From positions 139,796 to 203,795 of the forward strand of contig JAUYAU010000001.1 of NCBI GenBank assembly GCA_030693335.1: a stretch of DNA of 64,000 nucleotides, written 5' to 3'. Shown piece by piece: positions 35,422 through 44,097 of this stretch. The stretch's first letter is position 1. Each line of letters opens with the position of its first letter. The stretch is from Sulfuricurvum sp. (GTDB taxonomy: Bacteria > Campylobacterota > Campylobacteria > Campylobacterales > Sulfurimonadaceae). Below the pieces are notes generated by a model. That model saw nothing but the letters and a program-made list of their open reading frames with translations, was not told where the DNA came from and made no database searches. The position numbers were made by a program, and so were the translations under genes.

Positions 35422-36369
35422 TTATTTTCCGCTTTTGATATTAGAACGCAATGCAAGTGTTTTAGGATAAGGCTCTAAAAAAGTTTGTTCCAGTAAATAT
35501 TTTGTATCGTATTTTCGGGCATAAAGTTGTATGGTTGACAGAGGAACGATGAGAGGGATGATCTTATCAGCATAATCGCTAATTTGATCGTGGAGAGACT
35601 TTTTTTCACTTTTTGTAAGCTCTTTTTTGAAAAATCCTGCTAAATGATCGAGGACATTTCGGGTATGTTTGATGGAACTTTTACGGCTGATAGCGGTTTT
35701 AAATCCCAGTTCGTATTGCCCTAGCAATGCCTCAAACGACAGACCGCTTCGATTGGCAACGATGTTGCCTAATTCCCGATAAAGCTGTTCGTCTTTGGCT
35801 TGGAGCAAAAACTTATGTGCCGTATGAAACATAACGAGATCGTTTAGGGCAGGGGAGGCTGCTTTGAGTTTCTCAAACCGATCATACGCAAACACCTGCA
35901 TCACAAAATTTTCTCGCAGCCATGGGTCTTCGAGCCGCCCCTCTTCTTCCATCGGCAACAGGGGATAACGTTCGCGACACAGATGCATAAACACTCCATC
36001 CTCGCTGCCATTACTCATTCCATTTTCTAGGTAGAGTTTCGCGCTTTTCATTCCGCAGCTTGGAGATTTGGATTTAAAAATAATTCCACACAGAGCTTCA
36101 TGTTCGAGCTTTTCGAGTTCGTCATGGCTTGTTTGCATCAGTGCATCGGTCAGATCCTGCGTGGTTTTATTGGAATGTACTCTAATGGAATGATTAACCT
36201 TGACGAGACGAACGGTTGGTCGCGGTGTTCCAAAAGCCAGATGCTCAGGGCAAAAAGAGACAAATTGTGCAAATGCACCTAGCTCATCGGTGATAAAGCG
36301 ATTGTGCTTATGTCCCGCATCAAAGCGGATTTTTTCACCTAAGAGACATCCGGATACGGCGATTTTCAT
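35422..36369 (-). CDS. DUF523 and DUF1722 (YbgA-type) fusion protein
   Basis: This protein of 315 residues joins an N-terminal DUF523 domain (1-150: VSGCLLGEKIRFDAGHK, SPSCGMKSAKLY with its Cys residues) to a C-terminal DUF1722/YbgA domain (about 185-305: FHTAHKFLLQAKD, RNVLDHLAGFFK). YbgA lies next to phr in Escherichia coli and many other bacteria. The function is not established; the cysteines suggest a metal or thiol site. The ATG follows AAGGAAG. It is directly upstream of photolyase in one operon. Confidence 0.9.
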   Translation of the reverse strand: MKIAVSGCLLGEKIRFDAGHKHNRFITDELGAFAQFVSFCPEHLAFGTPRPTVRLVKVNHSIRVHSNKTTQDLTDALMQTSHDELEKLEHEALCGIIFKSKSPSCGMKSAKLYLENGMSNGSEDGVFMHLCRERYPLLPMEEEGRLEDPWLRENFVMQVFAYDRFEKLKAASPALNDLVMFHTAHKFLLQAKDEQLYRELGNIVANRSGLSFEALLGQYELGFKTAISRKSSIKHTRNVLDHLAGFFKKELTKSEKKSLHDQISDYADKIIPLIVPLSTIQLYARKYDTKYLLEQTFLEPYPKTLALRSNIKSGK

Positions 36370-36422
36370 GATACTTCCTTAAATAAACAGTATTGACTGC
36401 GTGATGGTATGTTTTTTATGAA

Positions 36423-37478
36423 CTATATTTTTCTAATAGGCTCCGCTGAGGGCTTTCCATAATAATACCCTTGCGCCAAATCCGCACCTTCCTGCGCGCA
36501 AAAATTTGCTTCTTCTGCTCGTTCAATACCTTCGGCTAAAACGATAATGTTATTTTCTTTTGCGATTTGTACAATTGCACGAAAAATGGATTGATTCACA
36601 ATGTTGATATCAATGTGATCGATAATGTCTCGATCAATTTTGACAATGTCAGGGAGAAGTTTAGCGATCATATTTAGCGATGAATAGCCGCTTCCCACAT
36701 CGTCAAGGGCTACCATGAATCCTTGTGATTTATAAAAATCAAGAATCTTTTTCAGATGATCCAAATCGGAGACATAATCACTTTCGATCACTTCAAAAAT
36801 TATGTTTTTTGGGTCAAAATCGAGTTGTTTTGCCCATTTTACCGTTGATTGGAGGCAGTGCTGGGGATCATAAATAGCTGTGGGGATAAAATTTATAAAT
36901 ACTTTGGAGGAAATGTTTTTTACGGCGGCTGTTTTGAGTGACGTTTCCCGGCATGCACGATCGAGATAAAAGAGCATATTGCCTTCGCGACCCCATCTAA
37001 AAAGGGTATCCGGATAAATTAAATTTCCATCATCACTTACTCCGCGAGCAAGAGACTCATATCCATAAATAGTATTGTTTTTCATGTTAACGATGGGTTG
37101 AAAGTGAGCGGTAAGCGCCCCTTTTTCAATGAGGGTAGAAAGTTCTGTTGCTCCCATCAAATCTCTGTATTGTTGCAGTGTCTTCATTAATTTAAGCGTT
37201 GAAGGAGAAAGTGACACTCCTTTTTCTAAGAACAGCAAACTAATCCCTTCTCGTTCTACTCGTGTAAAGTTATGAAAGGTACACAGTGCTTCTAAAAAAG
37301 AAAAAAACTCTTCTATATTAACCGATAAGGTTTCGGAATCTTCGATTTGATAATGAAATTCTTTGAGGGATAAGTAATCTTTAATCTTATCTGCAAGTTC
37401 GCTAACGGCACAGCTGATGATCACATTTCCTTCTGATTTAGGAATAGAAGGTAAGGTTTGGCATTTTAGACAGCTCAT
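36423..37478 (-). CDS. EAL-domain cyclic-di-GMP phosphodiesterase, divergent from the BLUF gene
   Basis: This 351-residue cytosolic protein has an N-terminal ~105-residue region with CLKC at 3-6 and no clear fold, followed by an EAL domain. The signature reads ESL in YGYESLARG. Most catalytic or metal residues are kept: the Asn in FINFIP, IFEVIESD, LDDVGSGYSS, VKID, LAEGIE and QGYYYGKP, so activity is plausible. It is transcribed away from a stand-alone BLUF photoreceptor gene 134 bases off. In BlrP1 and E. coli BluF the two domains are fused, suggesting this pair is a split light-regulated phosphodiesterase. That link is inference. Confidence 0.88.
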   Translation of the reverse strand: MSCLKCQTLPSIPKSEGNVIISCAVSELADKIKDYLSLKEFHYQIEDSETLSVNIEEFFSFLEALCTFHNFTRVEREGISLLFLEKGVSLSPSTLKLMKTLQQYRDLMGATELSTLIEKGALTAHFQPIVNMKNNTIYGYESLARGVSDDGNLIYPDTLFRWGREGNMLFYLDRACRETSLKTAAVKNISSKVFINFIPTAIYDPQHCLQSTVKWAKQLDFDPKNIIFEVIESDYVSDLDHLKKILDFYKSQGFMVALDDVGSGYSSLNMIAKLLPDIVKIDRDIIDHIDINIVNQSIFRAIVQIAKENNIIVLAEGIERAEEANFCAQEGADLAQGYYYGKPSAEPIRKI

Positions 37479-37612
37479 GAGAAACCTTTTTTGTTTGTAT
37501 TATAGAAGAGTTCTTCGTTTATTGGTAGGTTTAAAATGTCAATTGCAATAGATTGTACGCCTATTGTGTCCACTAATAGTGTAAAATTAAAAAAAAATTT
37601 AAAAGGAAATGA
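37479..37612. promoter_or_regulatory. Divergent EAL/BLUF promoter region
   Basis: A perfect minus-strand TATAAT (37499-37504) lies 20 bases ahead of the EAL start. On the plus strand a weaker TGTAAAAT sits about 30 bases before the BLUF start, which has AAAAGGAAA as ribosome-binding site. No dyad or tandem repeat stands out. Confidence 0.5.
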
Positions 37613-38017
37613 TTGAAACGTTTAATTTACAGTAGTATCGCTTCGGATGATGTAGATTTTGATACTGTCGGGGAGATTCTAACGCATGCAGTGAAGAGAA
37701 ACAAAGAGAAATCCATTACAGGTATGATGATATACGATGGTCACTCTTTTCTTCAATGCATTGAAGGAGATGATCTGGTAATCAATAAGTTGTGGGAAAA
37801 ACTGAACACAGACCAAAGACACCATTTTCTTCATATCAATGGAGAGGAACATGATGAAAAACGGTTGTTCTCAAACTGGAATATGGGGTACATGAACAAT
37901 AGCCATGAGATACAAGAGATGATACGCAAAGTGACAGGACGTGAAAGCGCATCTTTTGAAACTTTGAGTTATCCCCATGCAAAGGTCCTATTGCTACAAC
38001 TTTCTTTTCTCCTCTAG
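37613..38017 (+). CDS. Stand-alone BLUF-domain blue-light receptor
   Basis: The 134 residues are almost wholly one BLUF domain, which binds FAD non-covalently. The key photocycle residues are all in place: Tyr6 (RLIYSS), Asn30 (KRNKEKSITGMM), Gln48 (FLQCIEG), Trp89 and Met91 (WNMG). A short helical tail (100-134) may contact a partner. The start is TTG at 37613, seven bases downstream of AAAAGGAAA; the nearby ATG is out of frame. There is no fused output domain, so it must act on another protein, with the divergent EAL protein as first candidate. It converges with the GGDEF-EAL gene. Confidence 0.93.
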   Translation: MKRLIYSSIASDDVDFDTVGEILTHAVKRNKEKSITGMMIYDGHSFLQCIEGDDLVINKLWEKLNTDQRHHFLHINGEEHDEKRLFSNWNMGYMNNSHEIQEMIRKVTGRESASFETLSYPHAKVLLLQLSFLL

Positions 38018-38038
38018 TGTTAGCAAAAATGGAAAAAT

Positions 38039-40129
38039 TTATTGCAATTTGTTTTTTAGCAAATTGATTAGATTTTCTTTGTTAATGGGTCTGGAATGAA
38101 TATAGCCTTGGATAAAACTCACTCCATTTTCGGCTAAAAATTGTTGTTGCTGGTCAGTTTCTACCCCTTCTGCAACTGTTTTAAGCCCCAATGCTTTGGA
38201 TAAAGCAACAATACTTTTGATGACAGTAGCCCCTTTTTCATCAATGCCGATTTTACGTATAAACGATTGGTCTATTTTTAAAATATCAACATCAAAATCC
38301 AGTAAATAGCTTAGAGATGAATACCCGGTTCCAAAATCATCGAGTGCTACTTTGATACCGATTTTGTGCAACTCGTGTATGATTTCTTTGGCTAAAAGAA
38401 TATCTTGCATGAGTTGGTTCTCAACAATTTCTAGAACTAAATGTTTTGGCTTAATACCGGATGATTGTATCATCGTTCGCAGTGTTGTTATAAAGTTTGG
38501 CATAAACAAAGTTTCGGTTGTAATATTGGCGGAAACACTCTGCGGTGCAATGTTAAGTGTTTCAAGCTCTCTGAATGTATCGAGTACCGTCTGTATGACC
38601 CAAAGATCAATATCGATCATGAGACCTGCTTTTTGGGCAATAGGTAAGAAATCATTGGGAGAGATCAACCCTTTTTTGGGATGATCCCATCGGATTAACG
38701 CCTCCATGCCAGTATAAGTTTGCGTATTGATTTCGTATAAAGGCTGATAAAATACAATGAGGTTATTGTTCTCAATGGCTGATTTTAACTCACTTCCTAT
38801 ACGAATATAGTCATTCGCCTTGTCCGTCATATGAGAGGAATAAAATCCAAATTGATGACGTCCTGCTTCTTTGGATGCGTACATTGCCGCATCAGCACTG
38901 CTGAGCAGTATTTCTGCTGTTTGGCCGTCTTGCGGATAAATACTAATACCGATACTGCAGGTACTAAATATTTTTTGTTCGTTGATGAGAAATGGTTCTT
39001 TGAATTGTTTTTGTATTTTTTCAGCTACCGAGGCGAAGTGTGTATCCGAGGCACCATTATCGATGATGAGTACAAATTCATCGCCACCTGTGCGGGCAAT
39101 AGTGTCCCCTTTTCGAATGACATTTTGTAGTCGTTTTGCCACTTGAACAAGAAGCAGATCGCCAGTGAGATGTCCTAGAGAATCGTTTACTTCTTTGAAA
39201 TGATCCAAGTCGACAAAAAAGATGGCGAACAGCTCACCGGAGCGGCTTTTATTTTCCACCATGTGATTAATACGGTCATCGAGCAATCGACGGTTAGGCA
39301 GATGCGTAAGTGCATCGTGCATTGAAAGATGTTGAAGTTTTTTAGTTTCGGTATCCAGTTGATTTTGAATAGAGACGTATTCCGTCATATCGTGTGTCGT
39401 CTCTAAATAGGCGATAATTTTTCCATCTTGATCAAAAATAGGTTTTGTGTGGACATCAACATCATGTTTTATACCGTGAGCATCGGTATGAATTTTTCGA
39501 AGTATTACCGATTTTTTTGTCGTATGGATGAGCCCCATGGCACACTGATTGTGCTGCCCACTGCAAGGAACAGAATTTTGATGAGAAATTTCGTAGCATT
39601 TTGGAAGATCTTTATTAGAAATATCACCTGAAAACTCTTTGGCTGCTTTGTTCATCATGCTTACGGTATGGTCGGGCAATATATAGAGGATAGGATCAGG
39701 CATTTCATCCATAATGGTTTGCATCATTTTACGAGAATCATCCAGTGATTTTTCAAGCGTCAGGATACGTGCTATTTTTTCCAAGGCAGTGAGTAAGAGG
39801 TGAGGATTGGTGGGTTTTAAAATATAGCTATCGACATGCAGTGCAATAGCTTTGATAAGCAAATGGGTGTCACTGAAAGCAGAATTGACAATAATGGGAA
39901 GATTGGGAGCTGATTCACGCATACGGGCAATCATCTCTAAACCACCAATTTTAGGTATTTGAATATCGGTTAGAACAATATCGGGAGACATTTTTTTAAA
40001 AAGGTCCAAGCCTTCTTCTCCATCGTTGGCGATGTAAATAATTTTAAAATATTCAGCAAAGGCACTGTGAAAAGCACGAACGGTTTCATCGTTATCTTCA
40101 ACGTATAAGAGTGAATAATTTTTAAGCAT
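38039..40129 (-). CDS. Response regulator with PAS, GGDEF and EAL domains
   Basis: This 696-residue cytosolic protein has a receiver (phosphoacceptor Asp55 in IVLTDIQIP), a PAS domain (about 135-255), a GGDEF cyclase domain with intact GGDEF at 348-352 and an RKGD I-site before it, and an EAL domain with intact EAL at 476-478, DDFGTGYSSLSYL, AEGVET and QGYIHSRP. Both catalytic halves look functional, so it could make or break cyclic di-GMP depending on phosphorylation. Its ATG overlaps the end of the CheB-CheR-kinase gene by 8 bases, so that kinase is its likely phosphodonor. It is the last gene of the LOV operon. Confidence 0.93.
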   Translation of the reverse strand: MLKNYSLLYVEDNDETVRAFHSAFAEYFKIIYIANDGEEGLDLFKKMSPDIVLTDIQIPKIGGLEMIARMRESAPNLPIIVNSAFSDTHLLIKAIALHVDSYILKPTNPHLLLTALEKIARILTLEKSLDDSRKMMQTIMDEMPDPILYILPDHTVSMMNKAAKEFSGDISNKDLPKCYEISHQNSVPCSGQHNQCAMGLIHTTKKSVILRKIHTDAHGIKHDVDVHTKPIFDQDGKIIAYLETTHDMTEYVSIQNQLDTETKKLQHLSMHDALTHLPNRRLLDDRINHMVENKSRSGELFAIFFVDLDHFKEVNDSLGHLTGDLLLVQVAKRLQNVIRKGDTIARTGGDEFVLIIDNGASDTHFASVAEKIQKQFKEPFLINEQKIFSTCSIGISIYPQDGQTAEILLSSADAAMYASKEAGRHQFGFYSSHMTDKANDYIRIGSELKSAIENNNLIVFYQPLYEINTQTYTGMEALIRWDHPKKGLISPNDFLPIAQKAGLMIDIDLWVIQTVLDTFRELETLNIAPQSVSANITTETLFMPNFITTLRTMIQSSGIKPKHLVLEIVENQLMQDILLAKEIIHELHKIGIKVALDDFGTGYSSLSYLLDFDVDILKIDQSFIRKIGIDEKGATVIKSIVALSKALGLKTVAEGVETDQQQQFLAENGVSFIQGYIHSRPINKENLINLLKNKLQ

Positions 40130-43100
40130 TAGGGGATACTTTCAGAGAAATAGTTGTTTTCATTCCGTCGTTTAGTGATTCCATTGCAATGGAGCCATTC
40201 ATACTGTTTTCAATAATCATTTTACTCATATATAGTCCAATTCCCGTTCCCTCTTTTTTTTCTTTGGTTGTAAAGTAGGGCTCAAATAAACGACCAATTA
40301 ATTCTTGGGGTACACCTCCACCGTTATCTACAATAATCATGCAAACGGTGTCATCGTCACACTCTACATTGATGCGTATGGTTCCATTTTGGTTTAATGT
40401 TTTGTTTATGGCATCTTTTGAATTATTGAAAACATTGAGTAATACCTGAGCAAATTCATTTTCAAACCCATAAATCTGTGCATCATTTTGATCGTCATAT
40501 TGGATAACAATACCCTGATTATCAAAGGTATCTTTGACAAAAGAGATGGTTCTTGTGGTGATTTCATAGAGTGAGAAAAGCTTTTTTGATTTATTAGGAT
40601 TGAAAAAATCTCTAAAATCATCAATGGTTGAAGACATGTGCTGTATGTTGTTTTGAGAATCTTCGACAAAGGCGGAAAACGAAGTATCATTAATGGTTTT
40701 ATTCTCGAATTTTTTTTGTATCCCAAAAAGATTTAAGGCTAAGGTGTTGAGAGGCTGTCGCCATTGATGGGCGATATTGCCGATCATCTCCCCCATACTA
40801 GCAAGTTTGGATTGCTGGAACATCAGTTCTTGGTTTCGGATAATGTCGGTTTTATCCGTGAAGCTTATGATAACACCGTAATCGTTTGTAGAGAGATTGA
40901 TTCGTTTGATTTGAAGCCAATAGATTCGCTGATCAATGGTCAAATCGTATTGAATCTCATTGGTGTTTTGTACCACTTTTTTAATGTCGTCAAAAAGATT
41001 TGGTATAGGGAAGTGCTCATTGATTATGATTTCACTGAGATTGATTCGGCTGGCGTTGGCAATTTCAAAAAATTTCTCAACCCCTTTGGTATGAAGAAAT
41101 AAATCAAGATTTTTATCCAAAATCAAGACATCGGTATTGATCACTTCGACAACTTTATTCAATGCTTCATTTACAAATGCCAGCTCACTGTTTTTATGTT
41201 CAAATTCATCGTTGACGGTACGCAGTTCCTCATTGGTGCTTTGCAGCTCTTCATTGGAGGTTTCAAGCTCTTCATTGGTACTTTGGAGCTCTTCGTTTGT
41301 ACTTTGGAGTTCTTCATTCGTGGATTGAAGCTCTTCGTTAGAGGTTTCGAGCTCTTCGATGGTGATTTGGAGACGTTCTTTGAGCGCCGAAAGTTCATTT
41401 TCGAGAATATTGAAATCATATCCATCGACGGTTTGTGGTTGATAAGAAGAAAGTTGGTGGGAAGTGTCTTTTTCATTAATATCATCAAAGGTGATAAAAA
41501 AACTGTTTTCAGACAGCTTGTTACGCCCCAGAGGAAATGCAGTTATAACGACGTAGTTACGCTCATCGCCCAAAGGTAATATGCGGATTTTTTTTGAGAC
41601 TACCGTTTGTTCGTTACGGATCACTTCACTGAGGGTTGCCCGCATGTCAAGACGTAAAAAATCAGATACTTGTTTATAAATATCGTTGGTAACAAGCCCT
41701 TGCGGATTAGAGATGTATTTGTTTTCACCTTTGAAAAACAAAATGGTTCCACTGCTGTCCACAACAACGCCATTGACTGCGAAAAAAGAGGTAACGGCAC
41801 TGTTGATGGAGGCATTTACGTCTAAGCTATTAACTTCGTCGCGTAATTTTTTAGAACCACGTTTGAACTCTTTTTTCTGAAAATACGCTAAACCTTCGAT
41901 GTCTACAACACCTGTGTCATTGGATTTGCGATAGATTTTGTATTTGTTGTCAACAATCGAAAAAAGATTAGTCAGCGTACCGATAGTTTCAGAAGATCCT
42001 AAAAACATGAGCCCTTGATAGCGCAGTGCATAGTAAAAAATACTCTGAACCCTCTGTTGCAAATCGGGATTAAAATAGATTAATAGATTTCGGCAGCTGA
42101 CAAAATCAAGACTCAAAAAGGGTGGATCTTTGATGACGTCATGTTTGGAAAAGACGATCATGTCACGGATACTTTTGATAGGGGTGTAACGTTGATTTTT
42201 TTCCACAAAATAGAGCTTAATAAGTTCTGGATGGACATGACTCACCTCCTCGACGCTAAAGCTTCGGCTTCGTGCTTCATCGATAGCTTCTTCGCTGACA
42301 TCGGTTGCGAAAATAGTTACTTTTTTGGTCATCCCCATTTTTTTGAGAAGTTCGCTTGTAACGATAGCGATGGAATACGCTTCATCTCCAAAAGCACATC
42401 CTGCTACCCACATACGAACGAGATTATCAAGTTTATCGGTGAGCATTTTCTCTAAGTGGGACTCAAGTGCGGCAAAAGCTTCTTTGTCTCTAAACAAAGA
42501 AGTGACGATAATCAGAAGCTCTTTTTTGAGATTCATAATTTCTGCTGGGGAGCGCTGGAGAAGTGTGATGTATTCATCGACACTTTCGGATTTAGTCTCC
42601 GTAATTCTTCGCTCCAGTCGGCGATGAATAGTCGCCTCTTTGTAATCGCTAAAATCAACATCGCCTTTGTGATTTAACAGACTAAAGACTTTATCGATGT
42701 TGTCCAATACATCGAAATGGCGATCAAAATAACTGGGGTCATCGATAGCGGATATGATCCCTTGCGCTAGAAGTTCAGGGGGAAGAACTGCATCGACGGC
42801 TTGTGTGTCGATCGCTGCTTTTGGCATTGAAAAATATTTAGCATTTTCATTTTGTGCTAGAGCGATTCCCCCGTTTTGTTTGATGGCCACAATCCCCTCT
42901 GCACCATCACTACCCGTACCGCTTAGGATGATTCCGATTGCTTTTTCTTTTTTTTCCAGAGCCAGTGATTTCAAAAAACGGTTAACAGAGGGTTTTGGAT
43001 ATGGTTTAAGTGGGGGAACCATCAAAAGAAATTGCCCATTTTCGATGACAAGGTCAAAATTAGGGGGACAAAAATAGATCGTATTCCCTTTTGGTTCCAT

Positions 43101-43328
43101 TGTATTTGTGATTTGAATAATGGGAATTTTGGAATATTTTTGCAGTAATGTGCCTAAAAGGGTAGGTTGTTTTGGATCAAGATGTTGCGTGATTATGTAA
43201 GTAATAGCATCGGAGGGTTCGATGTTTTGTATAAATTTTAAAAGAGCTTCAAATCCTCCCGCACTTGCCCCTAATCCAACGAGGGTTAAACTCTTGTATT
43301 CATTGGTGAGAATTGTTTTTTTTGCCAT
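40122..43328 (-). CDS. CheB-CheR-PAS-histidine kinase fusion
   Basis: This 1068-residue protein starts with a CheB methylesterase domain (1-190; Ser22 in GASAGGFEA, His49 in ITQHLDP, Asp in GTGSDGAEG). A CheR methyltransferase follows (about 210-480; HRRLERRI, VAGCAFGDEAYS with the SAM site). Next are a PAS region, a coiled coil of repeated STNEEL units (about 660-710) and another PAS. HisKA has His854 in IAHQWRQPLNTL, and HATPase has DNGGGVP and GTGIGLYM. There is no CheB receiver domain, so the esterase is not controlled in the classical way. It starts 4 bases after the LOV gene and overlaps the response regulator downstream. Such fusions are known, but inputs are mostly undefined. Confidence 0.92.
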   Translation of the reverse strand: MAKKTILTNEYKSLTLVGLGASAGGFEALLKFIQNIEPSDAITYIITQHLDPKQPTLLGTLLQKYSKIPIIQITNTMEPKGNTIYFCPPNFDLVIENGQFLLMVPPLKPYPKPSVNRFLKSLALEKKEKAIGIILSGTGSDGAEGIVAIKQNGGIALAQNENAKYFSMPKAAIDTQAVDAVLPPELLAQGIISAIDDPSYFDRHFDVLDNIDKVFSLLNHKGDVDFSDYKEATIHRRLERRITETKSESVDEYITLLQRSPAEIMNLKKELLIIVTSLFRDKEAFAALESHLEKMLTDKLDNLVRMWVAGCAFGDEAYSIAIVTSELLKKMGMTKKVTIFATDVSEEAIDEARSRSFSVEEVSHVHPELIKLYFVEKNQRYTPIKSIRDMIVFSKHDVIKDPPFLSLDFVSCRNLLIYFNPDLQQRVQSIFYYALRYQGLMFLGSSETIGTLTNLFSIVDNKYKIYRKSNDTGVVDIEGLAYFQKKEFKRGSKKLRDEVNSLDVNASINSAVTSFFAVNGVVVDSSGTILFFKGENKYISNPQGLVTNDIYKQVSDFLRLDMRATLSEVIRNEQTVVSKKIRILPLGDERNYVVITAFPLGRNKLSENSFFITFDDINEKDTSHQLSSYQPQTVDGYDFNILENELSALKERLQITIEELETSNEELQSTNEELQSTNEELQSTNEELETSNEELQSTNEELRTVNDEFEHKNSELAFVNEALNKVVEVINTDVLILDKNLDLFLHTKGVEKFFEIANASRINLSEIIINEHFPIPNLFDDIKKVVQNTNEIQYDLTIDQRIYWLQIKRINLSTNDYGVIISFTDKTDIIRNQELMFQQSKLASMGEMIGNIAHQWRQPLNTLALNLFGIQKKFENKTINDTSFSAFVEDSQNNIQHMSSTIDDFRDFFNPNKSKKLFSLYEITTRTISFVKDTFDNQGIVIQYDDQNDAQIYGFENEFAQVLLNVFNNSKDAINKTLNQNGTIRINVECDDDTVCMIIVDNGGGVPQELIGRLFEPYFTTKEKKEGTGIGLYMSKMIIENSMNGSIAMESLNDGMKTTISLKVSPNA
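41220..41352 (-). repeat. Tandem 21-bp units encoding the STNEEL coiled coil
   Basis: About six imperfect 21-base units within the kinase gene encode repeats such as ELQSTNE and ELETSNE, a heptad pattern. They form the signalling coiled coil between the CheR/PAS part and the kinase core. The repeat is coding, in frame, and typical of CheB-CheR fusion proteins. Confidence 0.8.
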
Positions 43329-43332
43329 ACGT

Positions 43333-44052
43333 TTATACTATTCCTTTGATTTGTTGCAATATTTTTTGCAGAGAGGTAACATCTTTTTGAACTCCAAGAA
43401 AATATTTTAATTTGTGTGTTTTTTTATCGAAAATAGGGCTTATAGTCACTTCATTGTAAATGAGTTGTCCCTCTTTGTGATAATTGCGTAGTATGACGGT
43501 GACATCGGTTTTTACTTTAATGGCGTATCGGATCTCATCCAGAGCCAATTGATCTCGGTCATCTCGCTGCAAAAAACGACAGTTTTTATCCAGTGCTTCT
43601 TCCGATGTATATCCAAACAATGAGGTAAAAGCATGATTGACATAAATAATCGGATTATCAAATTTGTTGGGATCGCTAATGGTGATCCCATTTTTGGCCT
43701 GATCCAATATCTCTATAAGATAATCTTTGAAATCGGGGATACTTTCCTCATTTTTCATCAATGCATAACGTCCGCCATAATAGTTAACGATAGTTAAGCA
43801 TGGAAGCTTTATACGAAGATTGCTAATTAAATTACGTATATGTTTGGGATTATAGTCATTATTGTCATCATCCCATATAGAGTAAAAAAAATCGGCAGGT
43901 GCAATAGGTTTACCATGATGATCAATAAAGATTTTAAGCAATTTTCTCATTTTAGAAGAGAGCATAACAGAATGATTGTTTAAGCTAACGGTTTGAGAAG
44001 TTTGATCCCAATAGCATTCGTGTGTTAATTTTATCATGAGCTGTTTATCCAT
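43333..44052 (-). CDS. Winged-helix/LOV blue-light-responsive candidate transcription factor
   Basis: This 239-residue protein has an OmpR-type winged-helix domain at about 10-98 (RNLISNLRIKL recognition helix, YYGGRYAL wing) and a LOV domain at about 118-228. The LOV core NCRFLQ (157-162) keeps the photoreactive Cys158. FMN-contact residues Arg159, Gln162, Asn190 (RNYHKEG), Asn200 and Gln222 (GVQKDVT) are all present. Blue light should form a Cys-FMN adduct and change DNA binding. No receiver domain is present. The order DNA-binding then LOV differs from EL222 (LOV then LuxR-type HTH). The ATG has a poor ribosome-binding site. It heads the operon with the CheB-CheR kinase and the GGDEF-EAL regulator and borders the lipid/redox operon, its probable target. 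Confidence 0.9.
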   Translation of the reverse strand: MDKQLMIKLTHECYWDQTSQTVSLNNHSVMLSSKMRKLLKIFIDHHGKPIAPADFFYSIWDDDNNDYNPKHIRNLISNLRIKLPCLTIVNYYGGRYALMKNEESIPDFKDYLIEILDQAKNGITISDPNKFDNPIIYVNHAFTSLFGYTSEEALDKNCRFLQRDDRDQLALDEIRYAIKVKTDVTVILRNYHKEGQLIYNEVTISPIFDKKTHKLKYFLGVQKDVTSLQKILQQIKGIV

Positions 44053-44065
44053 TAGATTGGATTTT

Positions 44066-44097
44066 AGCCAAAGAGTGTCGTTGAAGTGCCTTTGGCT
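44066..44097. promoter_or_regulatory. Inverted repeat in the leader of the LOV gene, candidate autoregulatory site
   Basis: AGCCAAAG (44066-44073) and CTTTGGCT (44090-44097) are perfect inverted 8-mers with 16 bases between, 13 bases ahead of the LOV start codon. It could be an operator or an mRNA hairpin near the start. A possible -10 TATACT (minus strand, 44155-44160) lies upstream. The rest of the 237-base gap (44053-44289) shows no frame or other signal. Confidence 0.45.

Noticed and set aside
41137-41579. Plus-strand frames across the STNEEL region (Ser- and Leu-rich products)
   Set aside because: They are antisense shadows of the repeated coiled-coil codons in the CheB-CheR kinase gene; the minus-strand frame has full domain evidence.
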